Source: Agrypnia vestita (taxonomy: Eukaryota > Arthropoda > Insecta > Trichoptera > Phryganeidae). From it: a stretch of 64,000 nt of DNA. The notes below the pieces were generated by a model. It was given only the letters and a program-made list of their open reading frames with translations. It was not told the origin of the DNA and made no database searches. A program made the translations under genes and the position numbers. Location: positions 1-64,000 of the forward strand of contig JADDOH010004219.1 in the NCBI GenBank assembly GCA_016648135.1, written 5' to 3'. Of the stretch, positions 23,900 through 34,779 are shown in pieces; the stretch's first letter is position 1, and each line of letters opens with the position of its first letter.

Positions 23900-26340
23900 T
23901 TTAAACTTTATTTCGTAATATGATGTTGCAACTTAATTGAATGCGGAATTATATACTGGATATATATATACGTAGGATATACTATTTTATACTATTATAT
24001 TTTTGATAATTTGCTTTGGCAACCCTGTTTATGGATGTACTAGGATTGTTCCCCATTCATCTATTGGTCTATTATTTATCCGGACAAACTTTAACTCGTG
24101 GGCCACGATTCATCATTTAGGGCATGCCTCGCGTCCACGTTAAAAATGGGATAGACTTCAGTAACTACGGTAAAAATTATATCAAAGATCCTTAGTTAGG
24201 TAGGTAGTTGCTTTAATATAATTTTTACCGGGAGACATCGAATACATACTTGTAGTAATAATCATATTCATCAACCGAAAAATCAACGCGGTCACCTGGG
24301 TGGTCGTAAATTCTATTCGAGGCAAACTTTTCTTATTTTATACTTGTTTTATCTGAAAGCGACCATTTCAATTGAAGACATTTCCTTATACATGGTCGAC
24401 AACGCATCGTTCAATTCCCCGCATCATTTCACATTTTATTCAATGATCTTTGACCTGAGGGAACATCAATTCCACAGAAACATCTAATTGTATTCATCAA
24501 AGTTGAACGACACTCGACTTCAGGCTCCGCCCTATTGGTGGAATGTTTTTAAAACTCATTTGATGTACAACATATTATATTAATATATTTCAGGAACCAA
24601 AAAAAAGTACTCCACGCCTCCCGGTTTATCTAACCTATAATTAACGCAATGTTTTCTTGCTGTACCTATTGTTCGTTTATTCTTATAAGTCAGACTAATT
24701 CCTTTTTAAAGTCGAGGGTTTAATTCCACTAACGAAATACTAATTTGTTTCGGCTGAGTTGAGTGGAGGACTTTTTGTTTGTTTTAACTTTAAACATTTG
24801 AAATCAGGATTAGTCTTTTCAAAAATTATAATTTATCTTATAAAAAAAAACCGTTTATTCGTGAAATTTAAGGGTTTAAGGAGATTAGATCTTGTCACTG
24901 AAATAAACAAAAATTTCTACAAAACCGTACATTTTACAGCTCAGTTTAGCCATTTTGTCGACACTGCAGATATTATTTCTACAAGCATATTTTCTCATAT
25001 ACATGAGTATAATAAATGAATGATTGTCCAGAATTAATCCAGTGTATACACGCTAATTAATTTATATTGTACATATGTGCTCATTCCCATTATTGCAAAT
25101 GTATGTCGCTTCCGAGCGGTTAGAATCTTCGGTGTGCAATCTAGTTATTATGATAAGTATCGTAACAAAATGTAATAAGTTGGTTCCCATGATCTAGGAG
25201 AAAGTATAGAAAGTACTCATTTCCACGTAGTCAAACACAATTACTATAATCACCGTAATAGACCATAGATGTTTTTATTATAACTCTGATATAATTTTTT
25301 TCCTTATTTTTATTTTAGGTACGTGATTACTTTTCCGCAGAATACGCAAGCATTTTTTTTATATTGAAGTGAATACATAACGTGTTAAGAATGAAGATAA
25401 TTTAACAGTAGCCCTGATTAACTAAGAAGAACGTCAAGCAGAGGTGGTGGTATAAGGTAACATTCTTCATGCGGCCCATCACCGCAAATATTATAGAATT
25501 GACTGCCATTTTACTGTTTTCGCATCACTGTAAGCCAGTGGTCGGCAAACTTATTAGCCAAAAAGCTAAATATGTAATCTAATTATATAAAATTTATAAT
25601 TATTAATTAAAATGACAATGACTGACAAACACTTAATGCGAGCAATGTTCTTTATATAATTTATTTAAAAATATAATTTAAACTGTGAGTCCATAATATA
25701 ATTTATAAACTTACACACAAACTGTAAAGGCACAAGTATCCGCTGTCCACTAGTAAAGTAATATATTATTTATAATATGCTGGTTTTCGCGTTGCATTTA
25801 ATATTATTATAAATCTATTCAAAACCCGGAACTCCACACCCAAGTATGTAGTTAGTATTACAGGCAGCTAGCTTCACATCGCTACCAGTCCATAATACAT
25901 TTCAGTCACGCCAAGACCTAAGACGTCTTACAAACATGAACACCTCCCAACAGCCAATAGATTGTACTCTTGTTACATCCATTATTATTCACAGTACTTA
26001 TCTGTACATGTAATTGGTCACAATCAAATGTTACTTCATCACAATCCCACAATGTTCGTCATGACGACATACATTGGATTCAATGACATCTGGGATGGTG
26101 ACATTTAAGTTTGATCGCACGCAATGTTTGCGAATGTCAGGCGATCTAGGTGATTATATTACGACTAGAAATAACCTATCAATAATGATGGAAAAACATT
26201 CGAGAATTTATAATTTGTGTAACCTTAAGAAAACACAATCTCATCGTTAAAAACACACACAACCATAATGCTGGAAGCATTTGATATTATAGCTATATCG
26301 ACGTATGCTAAACTATGCTAAGACATTCTGAGTTGATCAC
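23900..26340. other. Unassigned AT-rich stretch
   Basis: No supported exon or repeat. The frame at 24759-25019 (86 codons) has no family match that I can see. Confidence 0.45.
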
Positions 26341-26344
26341 ATTA

Positions 26345-26935
26345 CTAATAAATTTATTTATTTATTTATTTTCGGGAAACTAACAGTACCTACAAATAAA
26401 AATTAGATTACACATGAATATTAAATAGTTAAAAGACCATCTTACAAGTTTCCACAGAATTAACGTGTTGTGTATTAACATATATAGTAACAATAACTTA
26501 AGTTGTACAAAAAATATAAAGAAATGAAAGGTTTAATTAAGAACAAACCATGAAAGTCAAAGAATCAAAGGTAAAAGGAATGGGGAGGAAAGGACAGATC
26601 TACTTAGTAAAAAGGGAAAGAGATAAGAAGAAAAAAAAGAGCAAAATAAATACAGTATAAAGATACCTGATCAATACGTCTGCGCATATGCATATACGAG
26701 GTCTGGACAAAAGAAAGAAGATGAATTAAAAAAAGAGAAAAAAGTGTATGACTGATGTGAATATCCAAGAATTTTAAATTCATAGATTGATGAATTGAAG
26801 AGATCCAAGTCGCCGAATATAGTGTTGAACAAATTAGATGAGCGATATATAGAAGAGTTTTGCCGAGAGTTAGAATTACAATGTGAAAGGCTCAAGGTCT
26901 CGATCGATCAAGTGGATCTTCCGGCAAAGAGGTAC
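26345..26935 (-). mobile_element. Jockey-like LINE 3' end, antisense, copy 2
   Basis: The minus frame 26671-26895 encodes SHCNSNSRQNSSIYRSSN and continues LFNTIFGDLDLFNSSIYEF, the C-terminus of the same LINE as at 12912-13627. The 3' UTR and antisense tail (TTTATTTATTTATT at 26356) follow. The two copies share long blocks such as the region around TATACGAGGTCTGGACAAAAG. Confidence 0.88.
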
Positions 26936-26951
26936 TAAAACGCTTGAATAA

Positions 26952-27236
26952 ATAATAATCATCAAACGAAAGAAATACGATCTCTTACAATTCATCACCC
27001 GGGAGCAGATAGAAGGCAGCCGACGCGTAGGTATAAAAAGGTGGCTTAATGTCCAAAATGCCGAAGATCTGACATATCCTGCACAGGTTAATTCGACATA
27101 TTGTAACATGGTCGCCGACATTCGAGATAAGATGCCATACGAAAAAGAATATCACATCACCAGAGATGCGCAAGTCATTATGGCAAAGCACCCCGCTTTC
27201 CATAGGGCTACCGAATTAATGCGAAGAAGGAATTAA
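26952..27236 (+). mobile_element. LINE C-terminus-like open frame
   Basis: A 94-codon frame without a clear start reads YDLLQFITREQIEGSRRVG, then IKRWLNVQNAEDLT and MVADIRDK, and ends at TAA (27234-27236). The first 60 residues follow the layout of LINE polyprotein C-termini, in which a basic G-R-R-x-G motif precedes a W-L segment and an I-A-N-I-R-like ending. The last 35 residues (YEKEYHITRDAQVIMAKHP) are not recognised. Confidence 0.5.
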
Positions 27237-27282
27237 AACATTGAACAAGCGAATGAAACATTTTTTGAAGACATTTTATTTA

Positions 27283-28200
27283 TTTTATTTTTTAATTTTT
27301 AAATTTAAAGACTATCGACAGGTCAGAATGACCCTAATGGATAGTCATTTAGGACAAGGTGATTAGTACAGTTACAATTTACGATAATACATTAAAATAA
27401 AACATGAATACATTATACAATATAAGTATAGTACAATAAGTGATTACAAGATGAACGAAGTTCACATTCTCTGCACGACATAATAGGCATGTAGGCTCCC
27501 AGGTCAACTAAGTCAAATGTGAACCCGCGCTTTGTGGCTATAAAATTTTTGTTTAGGTTGATTTCCGAAGAATCCGTCTTACACGCTCAAACTATTTTCG
27601 GTCGGGAGCGATATAATTTCTCTCTTAAACTGAGGTTGTGTCATGTGAAATATGTCGAAGTTGGGGTTATATGACGTGACCTCGTTGTACTGGTTTAGCA
27701 TTCTAGGTAGAGGAGAGAAATAACCTTTGTTGGTGTTGTAGACCTTTGTGTGGAATAGTGTTTGGGATCTCAGAGACCGGGCAGGTATATTAATATCTAT
27801 TTGCGAGAGTATTGAGGGCGAGTCTAGTTTGTTGTTTACTATTTGTGGAGTGTCATAAGGTCTGTGATTTTTCGATAGGCCTCGAAGTTCGATGTTTTTT
27901 TGGTTTGTGTGTGTATTTGAGGTTTCCAATTTCGTTTCAATCTCAGTGATTTTTTTTTTAAAGCTGTGATTTGTGATTCGTGTGAATCTGTGTTGGTAAT
28001 TTTTGCCTCCAGTGATTGTACACGTTTTTCGAATTGTCATTTTGTCTGAACAGAATTCGATCGATTTTTGGAACTTTTTATATTCTCCCCTCATGCTTTT
28101 AATATAGAGTAACAGTTTCACCGCGAGAAGCTGAAGGAATGGCACATGGCTGAGAAACTGACTGCAGACAATAAATACTGCGCAGAATTGCGCATCAACA
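27283..28200 (-). mobile_element. Internally deleted LINE joining ORF1 coiled coil to ORF2 C-terminus
   Basis: The 188-codon minus frame 27579-28145 starts with ORF1-type sequence: a coiled-coil segment KKITEIETKLETSN, then QKNIELRGLS. It passes abruptly into the polymerase C-terminus: IDINIPARSLRSQTLFHT, NTNKGYFSPLPRMLNQYNE and DIFHMTQPQF. The endonuclease and reverse transcriptase domains are missing. Around 27965-28035 the coiled coil continues in a neighbouring frame (RVQSLEAKITNTDSHESQ), so two frameshifts interrupt it. The 3' UTR ends in an antisense A-rich tail at 27283. Confidence 0.85.
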
Positions 28201-28290
28201 CTCTTTAAACCAGTGGCATAATTATGTTGAACATTCTTTTTGTCAAACCGTTTTTTTCTAAACCTAAGTTTTTTTAATTTTTTTTATTTT

Positions 28291-28440
28291 TACGCTTCAT
28301 CAGGCCAGGAGACCCAATTACAGAATCGAAATACATCACAAAACACCCAGGCTTGAGTAAATCACATAGATTAACATTGTGACCTCACCGGGAATCGAAC
28401 CAGAACCCTCGGTGTGGGAAGCCAGTACTGCGCTACGAGG
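28291..28440 (-). mobile_element. tRNA-derived SINE (family S1), antisense
   Basis: On the minus strand it has a B box GGTTCGATTCCCGGTGAGG, then GTCACAATGTTAATC, CAAGCCTGGGTGTTTTGTGA and a TGGCCTGATGAAGCG end. Copies lie at 40341-40520 and, split, at 63413-63760. It is a pol III-type retroposon. Confidence 0.88.
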
Positions 28441-28679
28441 TACTGAGATATTAGAAATCTAAATTCAAGATAGGTAACCCCAATTTATCGATTTGACATT
28501 TTATTCCGACGTTTAACGTCGAAAATGTTTTTTACTTTACACTTGACGTAAATGTTGAATGTTTTAGAACTCTAGCTAGTCGGGAAGTGGGTGAAAAATC
28601 AATTACAAGATTCCACCACAACAAACGAACAAACAGGCAAAGAGATTTAAATAAAAACATGTAAAAAAAGAAATAATTT

Positions 28680-28830
28680 TAAAAAAGGCTTAAGGCAGCC
28701 ATACACACTCCGGTGCATCGTAGAGGTACACCGCATATCGCAGATCGGTACGTCGCACACCGTACCGCAACGTGTATGGGCTTACACGTAGATCCCATAC
28801 ACGTTGCGGTACACCGCATGAGTCTTCAGT
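28680..28830. repeat. Dispersed repeat N, copy 1
   Basis: It begins TTAAGGCAGCCATACACACT and contains CGTAGAGGTACACCGC and CCGTACCGCAACGTGTATGG. Related GC-richer sequence, inverted, ends at 36022 and part recurs near 33485-33520. The internal inverted halves (CCGCAACGTGTATGGG and CCCATACACGTTGCGG) suggest a MITE. Confidence 0.65.
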
Positions 28831-29217
28831 TGTAATTACGATTTTCGAATTGTACTGTTCGCATGTTTGAAAAGCATATTTTTATACGATTATAGGATAC
28901 TATTTTTTAAAGCTCTTTTGTGCGTTTATTTTTATTTCCTGCTTAAGCGTTGTTTTATATGACATTGCACGCGTTAAGGATTTTATATAAATATATTATA
29001 TGTATATATTCATATACACGTTATAATACTATACTTTAGAAGGATCACCTTTTTCAACTACGGTTTTTGCATGACATTGCATAATATATCAAATATTTTA
29101 TTCAAAATGGCAGACGGCATTCAATTGTGTTCGCGTGTCACATCTGTCAGCTGTCATCTGTTGAGGTGTCGCACCCAGCACTCGCGACACGACGCCGGAA
29201 CGGTCGGAAATAAACTG

Positions 29218-29330
29218 AAGCCATGTATTCACTAGGGGACAAACCGCGAAACATTCCGAGCGGCATGTCGCATCAACAACTACGCTCATGTTTCGGGGAC
29301 AATGACGCGGTCATTTGACGTAAAATTTTT
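29218..29330 (-). repeat. Composite repeat, copy 2, first half
   Basis: This is the reverse complement of 303-410. Landmarks are CATGTATTCACTAGGGGACA and GCTCATGTTTCGGGGACAAT. The second half is at 31487-31610. Confidence 0.85.
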
Positions 29331-29414
29331 GGCTCACCTTAACACAAGACCTTTCAAAACTTGCTTAATTAAGCGTATATTACCAAAATAATTTTAAAAA
29401 TAAAATAAAACTAT

Positions 29415-31373
29415 ATCTTTAGGGTTCTACCGATCTACAAAGTTTTGAAAAATTGTCATTTTTATGAAGATATTTCGCTATCCTCAATTTTGGCTCCTGA
29501 ACTAAATACAAAAAAATATTTACTTTTTGTTCTATTTAGATGTAAATCATACATGACGTTTCGATTTTCATGTAACAACACGTTACCAGCGACTTCGAAT
29601 TTGTTAGGTTTCAACCTGCAAATACCCTCAAGTTTGAACTTGTTTTTGAGGATTTTCTTGACATGACTCGCGAGTGTTTTCTTCGTAGGTAAAATAACTT
29701 TTATGCCATAAAAGTATCATTGCGATTGTTACAGTTGTGGGCAGCCCCGACTACAGTGTTAAAAACGGATTCGTAATTTTTAAATAAGAAGTTCGAGGCG
29801 TAGTCAGACTACTTATGCTATGTTAGGACCATACAAGGAACTTGACAGTCAGCAGCTACCAACTATGAGGGACGTCATTTAATTTATTTTATTTGCCAAG
29901 AACGACCTGAAATTGAAATATAAATGAAGTATGAAATTAAAGATCCATCCAAATCAGATATATATGTGATTGTTTCCTAATAGATCAACAATATGTGGAC
30001 CAAAACTTTGTAACTAAGGAACGAGTTAATTAGTGAAATTCGATTTCGAAAAGTATCTCAATTTGAAAACCCAAATTTGATACCCCAAAAGCAAACAAAA
30101 TGATGGTTTTGAAAATAAACTGAAATGTTTTTTAAAGTCATCTGAGAAGCTTTTTGACGTTTCTACTTGTAAATGCACTTCATTTGAATCTCTTTCGTGT
30201 TTAAAACCGAAGAAAGTTCACATCAATTAGAGAAGTTTTTATTGGATCAAATAAATGATAGGAAAATGGTTATAAGCGGTTTTGATAAAATGAAACGGCT
30301 AGATTAATGAAACGACAGCAGAGGTAAATTGAAGAGTCGAGTTGAGTAGAAAATCGTGTTCTACTCAAGAAACCGATTCTGTCTCAGCAAATTGTGATGA
30401 AGATTCAGAGATTCCGATAACAGAGGCATCCCCGACAAACACGCCCTCGACAGAGACACCATCAACTTAAACGGCGAATTGGAATACATTGCCATTGCCA
30501 ACTTGCTAAAGTCTGTGATAGATATGGTTTATCGACGCGATCTGCTGCTGCTGTTGCTTCTGCGGTTTTGGCTGACGTCGGCTTGGTTTCTACCGAAGAT
30601 TTAACTCTGGTTAAGATTACAGTTAAGGTTATAAGATCTACAGAGATGTATCTAAAGCCCGGAAACTTCAAAATATATTGGAGGTATAGATATAAAATGC
30701 ATTTACTTTTATGGATGAAAAGACCATCGCAAAGAAATTTTAGAAGACCACATCTCAATTTTAGCACAACCTGGATCAATTTATTTGGGACACACAATAC
30801 TGAAAGACGTGGCACTGCAAAGGGAATTCTTATTTCGATCACAACTAGTAGTAGTAGTAGTAGACAAAGTAGAGGGTCGAGGTTGCAATTAAGATGACGT
30901 GATTTGCGTTGAATGTGACGGAACTGCAACTAACACCGATTGGAAGGGTGGCGTGATTCAATATTTAGAGGAGTATTTGGAAAGACCGTTACAATGGTGT
31001 GTTTGTATGATGCATGTCAATGAGTTACCCCTTCGTCATTTATTCTTGGCCTAAGATGGTTGCACTTTGGGTCCTAGAGACCTATAACAGACGCATCACA
31101 AAGTGTAACTGACGTTACTTCTAGAGTGGCTTTATTAGAACCGGAATGCAATCTCGAGCAGAAACGCCAAATTTTGGACGCAAAAATAAGTTAAAACTTT
31201 TAGTTTTTGTCATATTATTGTCTACATTTTATTTATTTTATTTTCTTGTGCTTTGTTTCATTAATTTCAACAATAAAATATCTTTTAAACTTGATTTTTT
31301 TATTATTTTAGGCAAAAGGTCTATAAAAACGTAAAATTTACAAAACTTCAAAGCTCGGTAGAGCCCTCAAGAT
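29415..31373 (+). mobile_element. Decayed TIR DNA transposon of unassigned superfamily
   Basis: The termini 29415-29447 and 31341-31373 are inverted repeats matching at 27 of 33 positions. Their core reads CTCTACCGA and AGTTTTG. The element is 1,959 bp and encloses the coding remnants described below. The target duplication is not resolved. The surrounding composite repeat is nearly continuous in the copy at 1-420, which shows that this block is inserted. It is a dead copy with several frameshifts. Confidence 0.7.
30135..31110 (+). pseudogene. Frame-broken transposon protein remnant
   Basis: Scattered over all plus frames are fragments in a consistent order: EKLFDVSTCKCTSFESLSC (from 30135), EKFLLDQINDRKMVISGFDK (near 30225), RYGLSTRSAAAVASAVLADV with GLVSTEDLTL (30520-30615), ISILAQPGSIYLGHT (near 30755), and CDGTATNTDWKGGVI with LEEYLERPLQWCVCMM and HVNELPLRHLF (30915-31050). 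From memory, this fragment order occurs in multicopy uncharacterised insect proteins. I know no accepted name for the family. Stops and frameshifts between the fragments make it a pseudogene. The open frames at 30462-30929 and 30568-30897 are shadows. Confidence 0.65.
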
Positions 31374-31486
31374 GATAAACAATTTTAGTTTTTTTAACCT
31401 TTTTCGTAATTTGTGTAAATTTACGCAAAATTTGACACCACTTGCGATTGTGTAGCTCAAAATTTTTTTTTCTCGTACATGGACGG

Positions 31487-31610
31487 GACATCCTAGTGTA
31501 CACATCGGGATTCACATATCACTTGTCGCGGAAATGTCGCCCGATGAGGTTATGATGACAGCTGCGTATCTATTTATTTAAACGAGTTATCGAAACGTAA
31601 AGGGAGGAAA
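31487..31610 (-). repeat. Composite repeat, copy 2, second half
   Basis: This is the reverse complement of 1-95 and 236-302. It holds CTTGTCGCGGAAATGTCGCC, GATGAGGTTATGATGACAGC and the AACGAGTTATCGAAACGTAA end. Confidence 0.85.
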
Positions 31611-31849
31611 AGGTGATGGGTATGAAATTGTTTACTGCAAAGAGAAAGAAGGATGGATATTCTATGCAATCTTCGAATGTCTGACGGATCTTTTGCCAAT
31701 TTCACTGAATGACAACAACTGTTTTTGACAATTATTACAAATAATCGGGCCTTCCATAGCCAAGCAAGACGATATTAAGGAACGCTGTTGGCCCTCACAT
31801 CATTTTATTTTTATATTCACGGTTTGAAGTGTCCCACAAAATTGTACGG

Positions 31850-32140
31850 CTTTGGTAGAGTGCGATGAGTTGGAGAACAATTTTGTTTCCCCACTTCAAT
31901 GTCGTGTTGACGGATACAGCGCATGCGCACTCACTTACCACGTGGTACTGACGCAAAGCGTGATGTCGCCGTGAGCTCGCTCGGGTACCGTGCGCATAGC
32001 AACGTTGCCGCGACACATAGAAATGCTCCGCTATGTTGTGCGCGACGTCGCGGAACAGTGCGCGACGTTGCAACGTCACGTAGACTCTATGCCACGCGTG
32101 ATGTTGAGGGGCAATTTGTTCCATAGTGAATACATGGCTT
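31850..32140 (-). repeat. CpG-rich repeat related to the composite repeat end
   Basis: The right border TAGTGAATACATGGCTT matches the border of the composite repeat at 393-409. The interior differs and is rich in GCGCGACG and GCAACGTT motifs. The 142-codon minus frame across it (31795-32223) has no recognisable domain and is probably incidental. Confidence 0.45.
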
Positions 32141-32356
32141 GAAACTAAACTAGGGATGGGTAAAAAATTTTGAAAAATATTGATAAAAAAACATTGATAT
32201 TCAATATATATATATATATTCAATATAATATATGGTTGACATTTTCGTCGACAGTCTGGAGAAAGTAAAGTTTACACTTAAAGAGGCAATACTGCTTCGT
32301 TACTGACTTCAACTGTTAATATACACATGTAATGGTGGGTAATATATATTTTTCAT

Positions 32357-32935
32357 ACACATTGCTGCTCTGTACTTTATATTTTTAATTTCTATACTCA
32401 TGTTTTGGTGCTATTCCTGATACTTTTTATATTTTGCTACTTATAACTTATATTGTTTAATGTATGTTCTTTTAATTTTATGATATATTTTTTATGTAAA
32501 AGCCTATACACATTGCTGCTCGTTACTCTATATTTTTAATTTTTATACTCATGTTTTGGTGCTATTCCTGATACTTTTATATTTTGCTACCTATAACTAA
32601 TATTGTTTAATGTATGTTCTTTTTAATTTTATGTTATATTTCCAGGTAAAAGCCTATACACATTGCTGCTCTTTACTATATATTTTTAATTTTTATACTC
32701 ATGTTTTTGCTACTTATAACTTATATTGTTTAATGTATATTCAATTTAATTTTATGTTATATTTTTTATGTAAAAGCCTATACACATTGCTGCTCTTTAC
32801 TTTATATTTTTAACTTTTATACTCATGTTTTGGTGCTATACAGATATTGTTTAATGTATGTGCTTTTTGATATTTATTTTATATTCTTTATGTAAAAGCC
32901 TATACCTAATGGGCGTAAACAAATAAATAAATAAT
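32357..32935 (+). repeat. Tandem array of a LINE-type 3' UTR (about 150-bp units) with AAAT tail
   Basis: The marker ATTGCTGCTC starts units at 32361, 32512, 32662 and 32786, so the periods are about 151, 150 and 124 bp. Each unit carries TTTTTATACTCATGTTTTGG and TTATATTGTTTAATGTATG. The array ends AAGCCTATACCTAATGGGCG and an AAATAAATAAATAA tail, typical of a LINE 3' end, so this looks like a 5'-truncated LINE with a repetitive UTR. Confidence 0.8.
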
Positions 32936-32944
32936 ATATATAAT

Positions 32945-33345
32945 CAATATATTTTTTCGCGATATATGAAATATCGATATTTTTTCTGGGATAATCGATA
33001 TTTTTTTCTTGATGATTTTTTTTTTGGTCATCGATATATTTTTTCGATATATCGATAGTTTTTTCCCGATATATCGATATATTTTTCCCGATATATCGAT
33101 ATATTTTCTTCGATATTTTTTTTGGCGACCTTTTTTTGGTTACCTTTTTTTTGCTCATCGATATTTTTCTCGGTTAATCGATATATTTTTTCCGGTGACC
33201 TTTTTTTATTTTTTTGGTCGCCAAAAGCTTATTTCCCTTACATTTTTTATAATAATATCGATACTTATCGATATATTTTTCTCAATGTATATCGATTATT
33301 TTCGATACTTTTTTTGAATATCGATTCGATATATATATATCGATT
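32945..33345. repeat. Degenerate ATCGATAT / T-run tandem array
   Basis: Repeated ATATCGATAT palindromes alternate with T runs and TTCC or TTGG spacers in loose units of about 20-30 bp. They form the subterminal region of the surrounding hAT-like element. The open frames here on both strands (S, I, Y, F-rich and K, I, D-rich) are low-complexity by-products. Confidence 0.85.
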
Positions 33346-33369
33346 TTTTTTTTCATTTACCCATCCCTA

Positions 33370-33525
33370 CCACACACGCAGAGACACAGATTTGTCCGTC
33401 GCGGTCGCAGAGACAAAAATAATCGAATTTCAATTCTTCTGTGGTCACCTGTACAGGTCTGGAAACCTCCACATGCGAACATCACGCACGCTGCGGTACG
33501 TCTCTAGAGGTCGCCCGTACACAGG
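33370..33525 (-). repeat. Dispersed repeat N, copy 2
   Basis: It matches 35826-35965 over ACACACGCA, AGATTTGTC, TTCAATTCTTCTG, GGTCACCTGTACAGGTCTGG and GCGGTACGTCTCTAGAGGT. It is a partial copy. Confidence 0.8.
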
Positions 33526-33610
33526 GCCGGCCCGTTCATATAGGCAAACTAGGCGATGGCCTAGGGCGCTCGTATTTGGGGGGCGGCACCGGCCTAGCGA
33601 ACGGATAGTC
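33523..33610 (+). mobile_element. hAT-like left end (CAGGGCCGGCCC)
   Basis: CAGGGCCGGCCCGTTCATAT followed by AGGCAAACTAGGCGATGGCC and TAGGGCGCTCG is the terminus style of a widespread hAT family. No right end is found, so it is probably truncated. Confidence 0.55.
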
Positions 33611-34020
33611 AGCGTCAAGATCATGTGAATCGGTCGAATGGTTTGAACGCGCGGCCGCCGCCCGAACCGAAGCACAGTGGGTCGAAACCGTAATTTGAGA
33701 GACTTAGGGACCAACTTTCTTATTTTACTTTTTTCTTTATGCGGATGGATAGAGCTCATTAACCTTATCAATAGTTGTCCTATGAAACTTTTTCCTAAAC
33801 TTTATAGTTTGAGCAAAAAAAGTTTTGTATTTTTTGTATGGAGCGGATCAAATAAAATTAAATTTCTGCTAAGTGGTGACTGACTACGTTTTGAAACCTT
33901 TTTTTTCTCATACCTTGTCTAGTCTACCATCGTTTAATGCTATGAGCGTGTACATAAACTTGCTACTCTACCAGATAAATGGATCGAAAAAATAAAAAAC
34001 GTATATATTTATAATATTAT

Positions 34021-34200
34021 TTTTTATTTTCGTAATTTCTTTTATGTCAAACTAAATATGAAATAGTGAGTAAAAGTACATAATAACTCAAATAATCAAC
34101 AAAAAACGAACATAATTAGACTAAAAACTAAATGAAAACTTAATAATACAACAGCAAACATATTTTTTTACAAATTGTAGATAGTAGTTTTACGATATAT
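34021..34200 (+). repeat. Internal direct repeat, unit 1
   Basis: It matches 34311-34500 from TTTTTATTTTCGTAA to GATAGTAGTTTTA with a few substitutions and small indels. Confidence 0.85.
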
Positions 34201-34201
34201 G

Positions 34202-34308
34202 TACAGGCTGTACCAGAGCTAGCAGCAAAAACTTGGCCGGTAGATTCCTGACTATGTTATGAGTCTAAAATGTTCAAGCAACCATGACCTAATATCAATA
34301 GTTATGGA
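34202..34308. mobile_element. Foldback family F fragment
   Basis: It carries a left terminus ACAGGCTGTACCAGAGCTAG that mixes the type A (AGCAGCAAAAACTT) and type B (GTACCAGAGCTAG) signatures. The TGAGTCTAAAATGTTCAAGC box and AATATCAATAGTTATGGAGA follow, and then it stops. Confidence 0.8.
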
Positions 34309-34310
34309 GA

Positions 34311-34500
34311 TTTTTATTTTCGTAACTTCATTTAAGTCAAACTAAATATGAAATAGTAAGTAAAAGTATATTATAACCCAAAAAATCAACAATAAAACCA
34401 ATACAGGTAGACCAAAAATTAACTAAATGAACATTTAATAGTACAACAGCAAACTTCACTATTTTTTTACAATTGTAGATAGTAGTTTTATACGAGATAT
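34311..34500 (+). repeat. Internal direct repeat, unit 2
   Basis: Second copy of the segment at 34021-34200. Confidence 0.85.
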
Positions 34501-34671
34501 TGTTCAAATATAAGAGCTAGATGGGAACGAAGTAGTCGTATTTAACCCAGTTTATAAGGAAAAATTGTGATTGGTTAGAAAATGAAATAAGCTGGCCCGA
34601 AGGAATCATCTCTGAAGCTGTGAATGTTGAACAGGAATTACAAATTACGGTTTCGACCCACTGTGCGGCGG

Positions 34672-34775
34672 CCTGATAACGTCACGGAATATTTAAAATT
34701 TGAATTACTCCGTCGGTAGGTATAATAGGTACTTCACTACGAATTTCGAAAATTTATGACAGTTGGTTCACAGAT
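34672..34775. repeat. Dispersed repeat pair member R1
   Basis: This is the reverse complement of 42020-42120 at roughly 85 percent. Landmarks are TTGAATTACTCCGTCGGTA and GGTACTTCACTACGAAT. It is a remnant of an unidentified element. Confidence 0.7.
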
Positions 34776-34779
34776 GACA

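Larger units (their letters stand above)
32151..33369. mobile_element. hAT-like element with TAGGGATGGGTAAA ends, invaded by a LINE
   Basis: It begins TAGGGATGGGTAAAAA and ends TTTACCCATCCCTA. Between them are degenerate ATCGATATTTTTTCG repeats near the right end and a LINE 3' UTR array in the middle. The ends resemble those of the element at 2666-3627. The 8-bp flanks do not match, so the insertion is old or rearranged. Confidence 0.65.
33673..34665. mobile_element. 993-bp TIR element of unknown class
   Basis: Positions 33673-33697 and 34641-34665 are perfect 25-bp inverted repeats beginning CACAGTGGGTCGAAACC. The AT-rich interior holds two direct copies of a 180-190-bp segment (34021-34200 and 34311-34500) with a piece of foldback family F between them. 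No coding is recognised. Target duplication is not evident. Confidence 0.75.

Noticed and set aside
30462..30929. 155-codon minus frame, one of the longest in the window
   Set aside because: The plus strand of the same interval carries recognisable, frame-broken protein motifs, so the minus frame is a shadow.
31795..32223. 142-codon minus frame with many H, R and A residues
   Set aside because: It spans a CpG-rich repeat and then runs into the TA tract of a hAT-like element. No domain is recognised.
32874..33317. Several long frames rich in K, I, D, Y or F, S
   Set aside because: They are translations of the ATCGATAT / T-run array in different frames. Low complexity, not genes.
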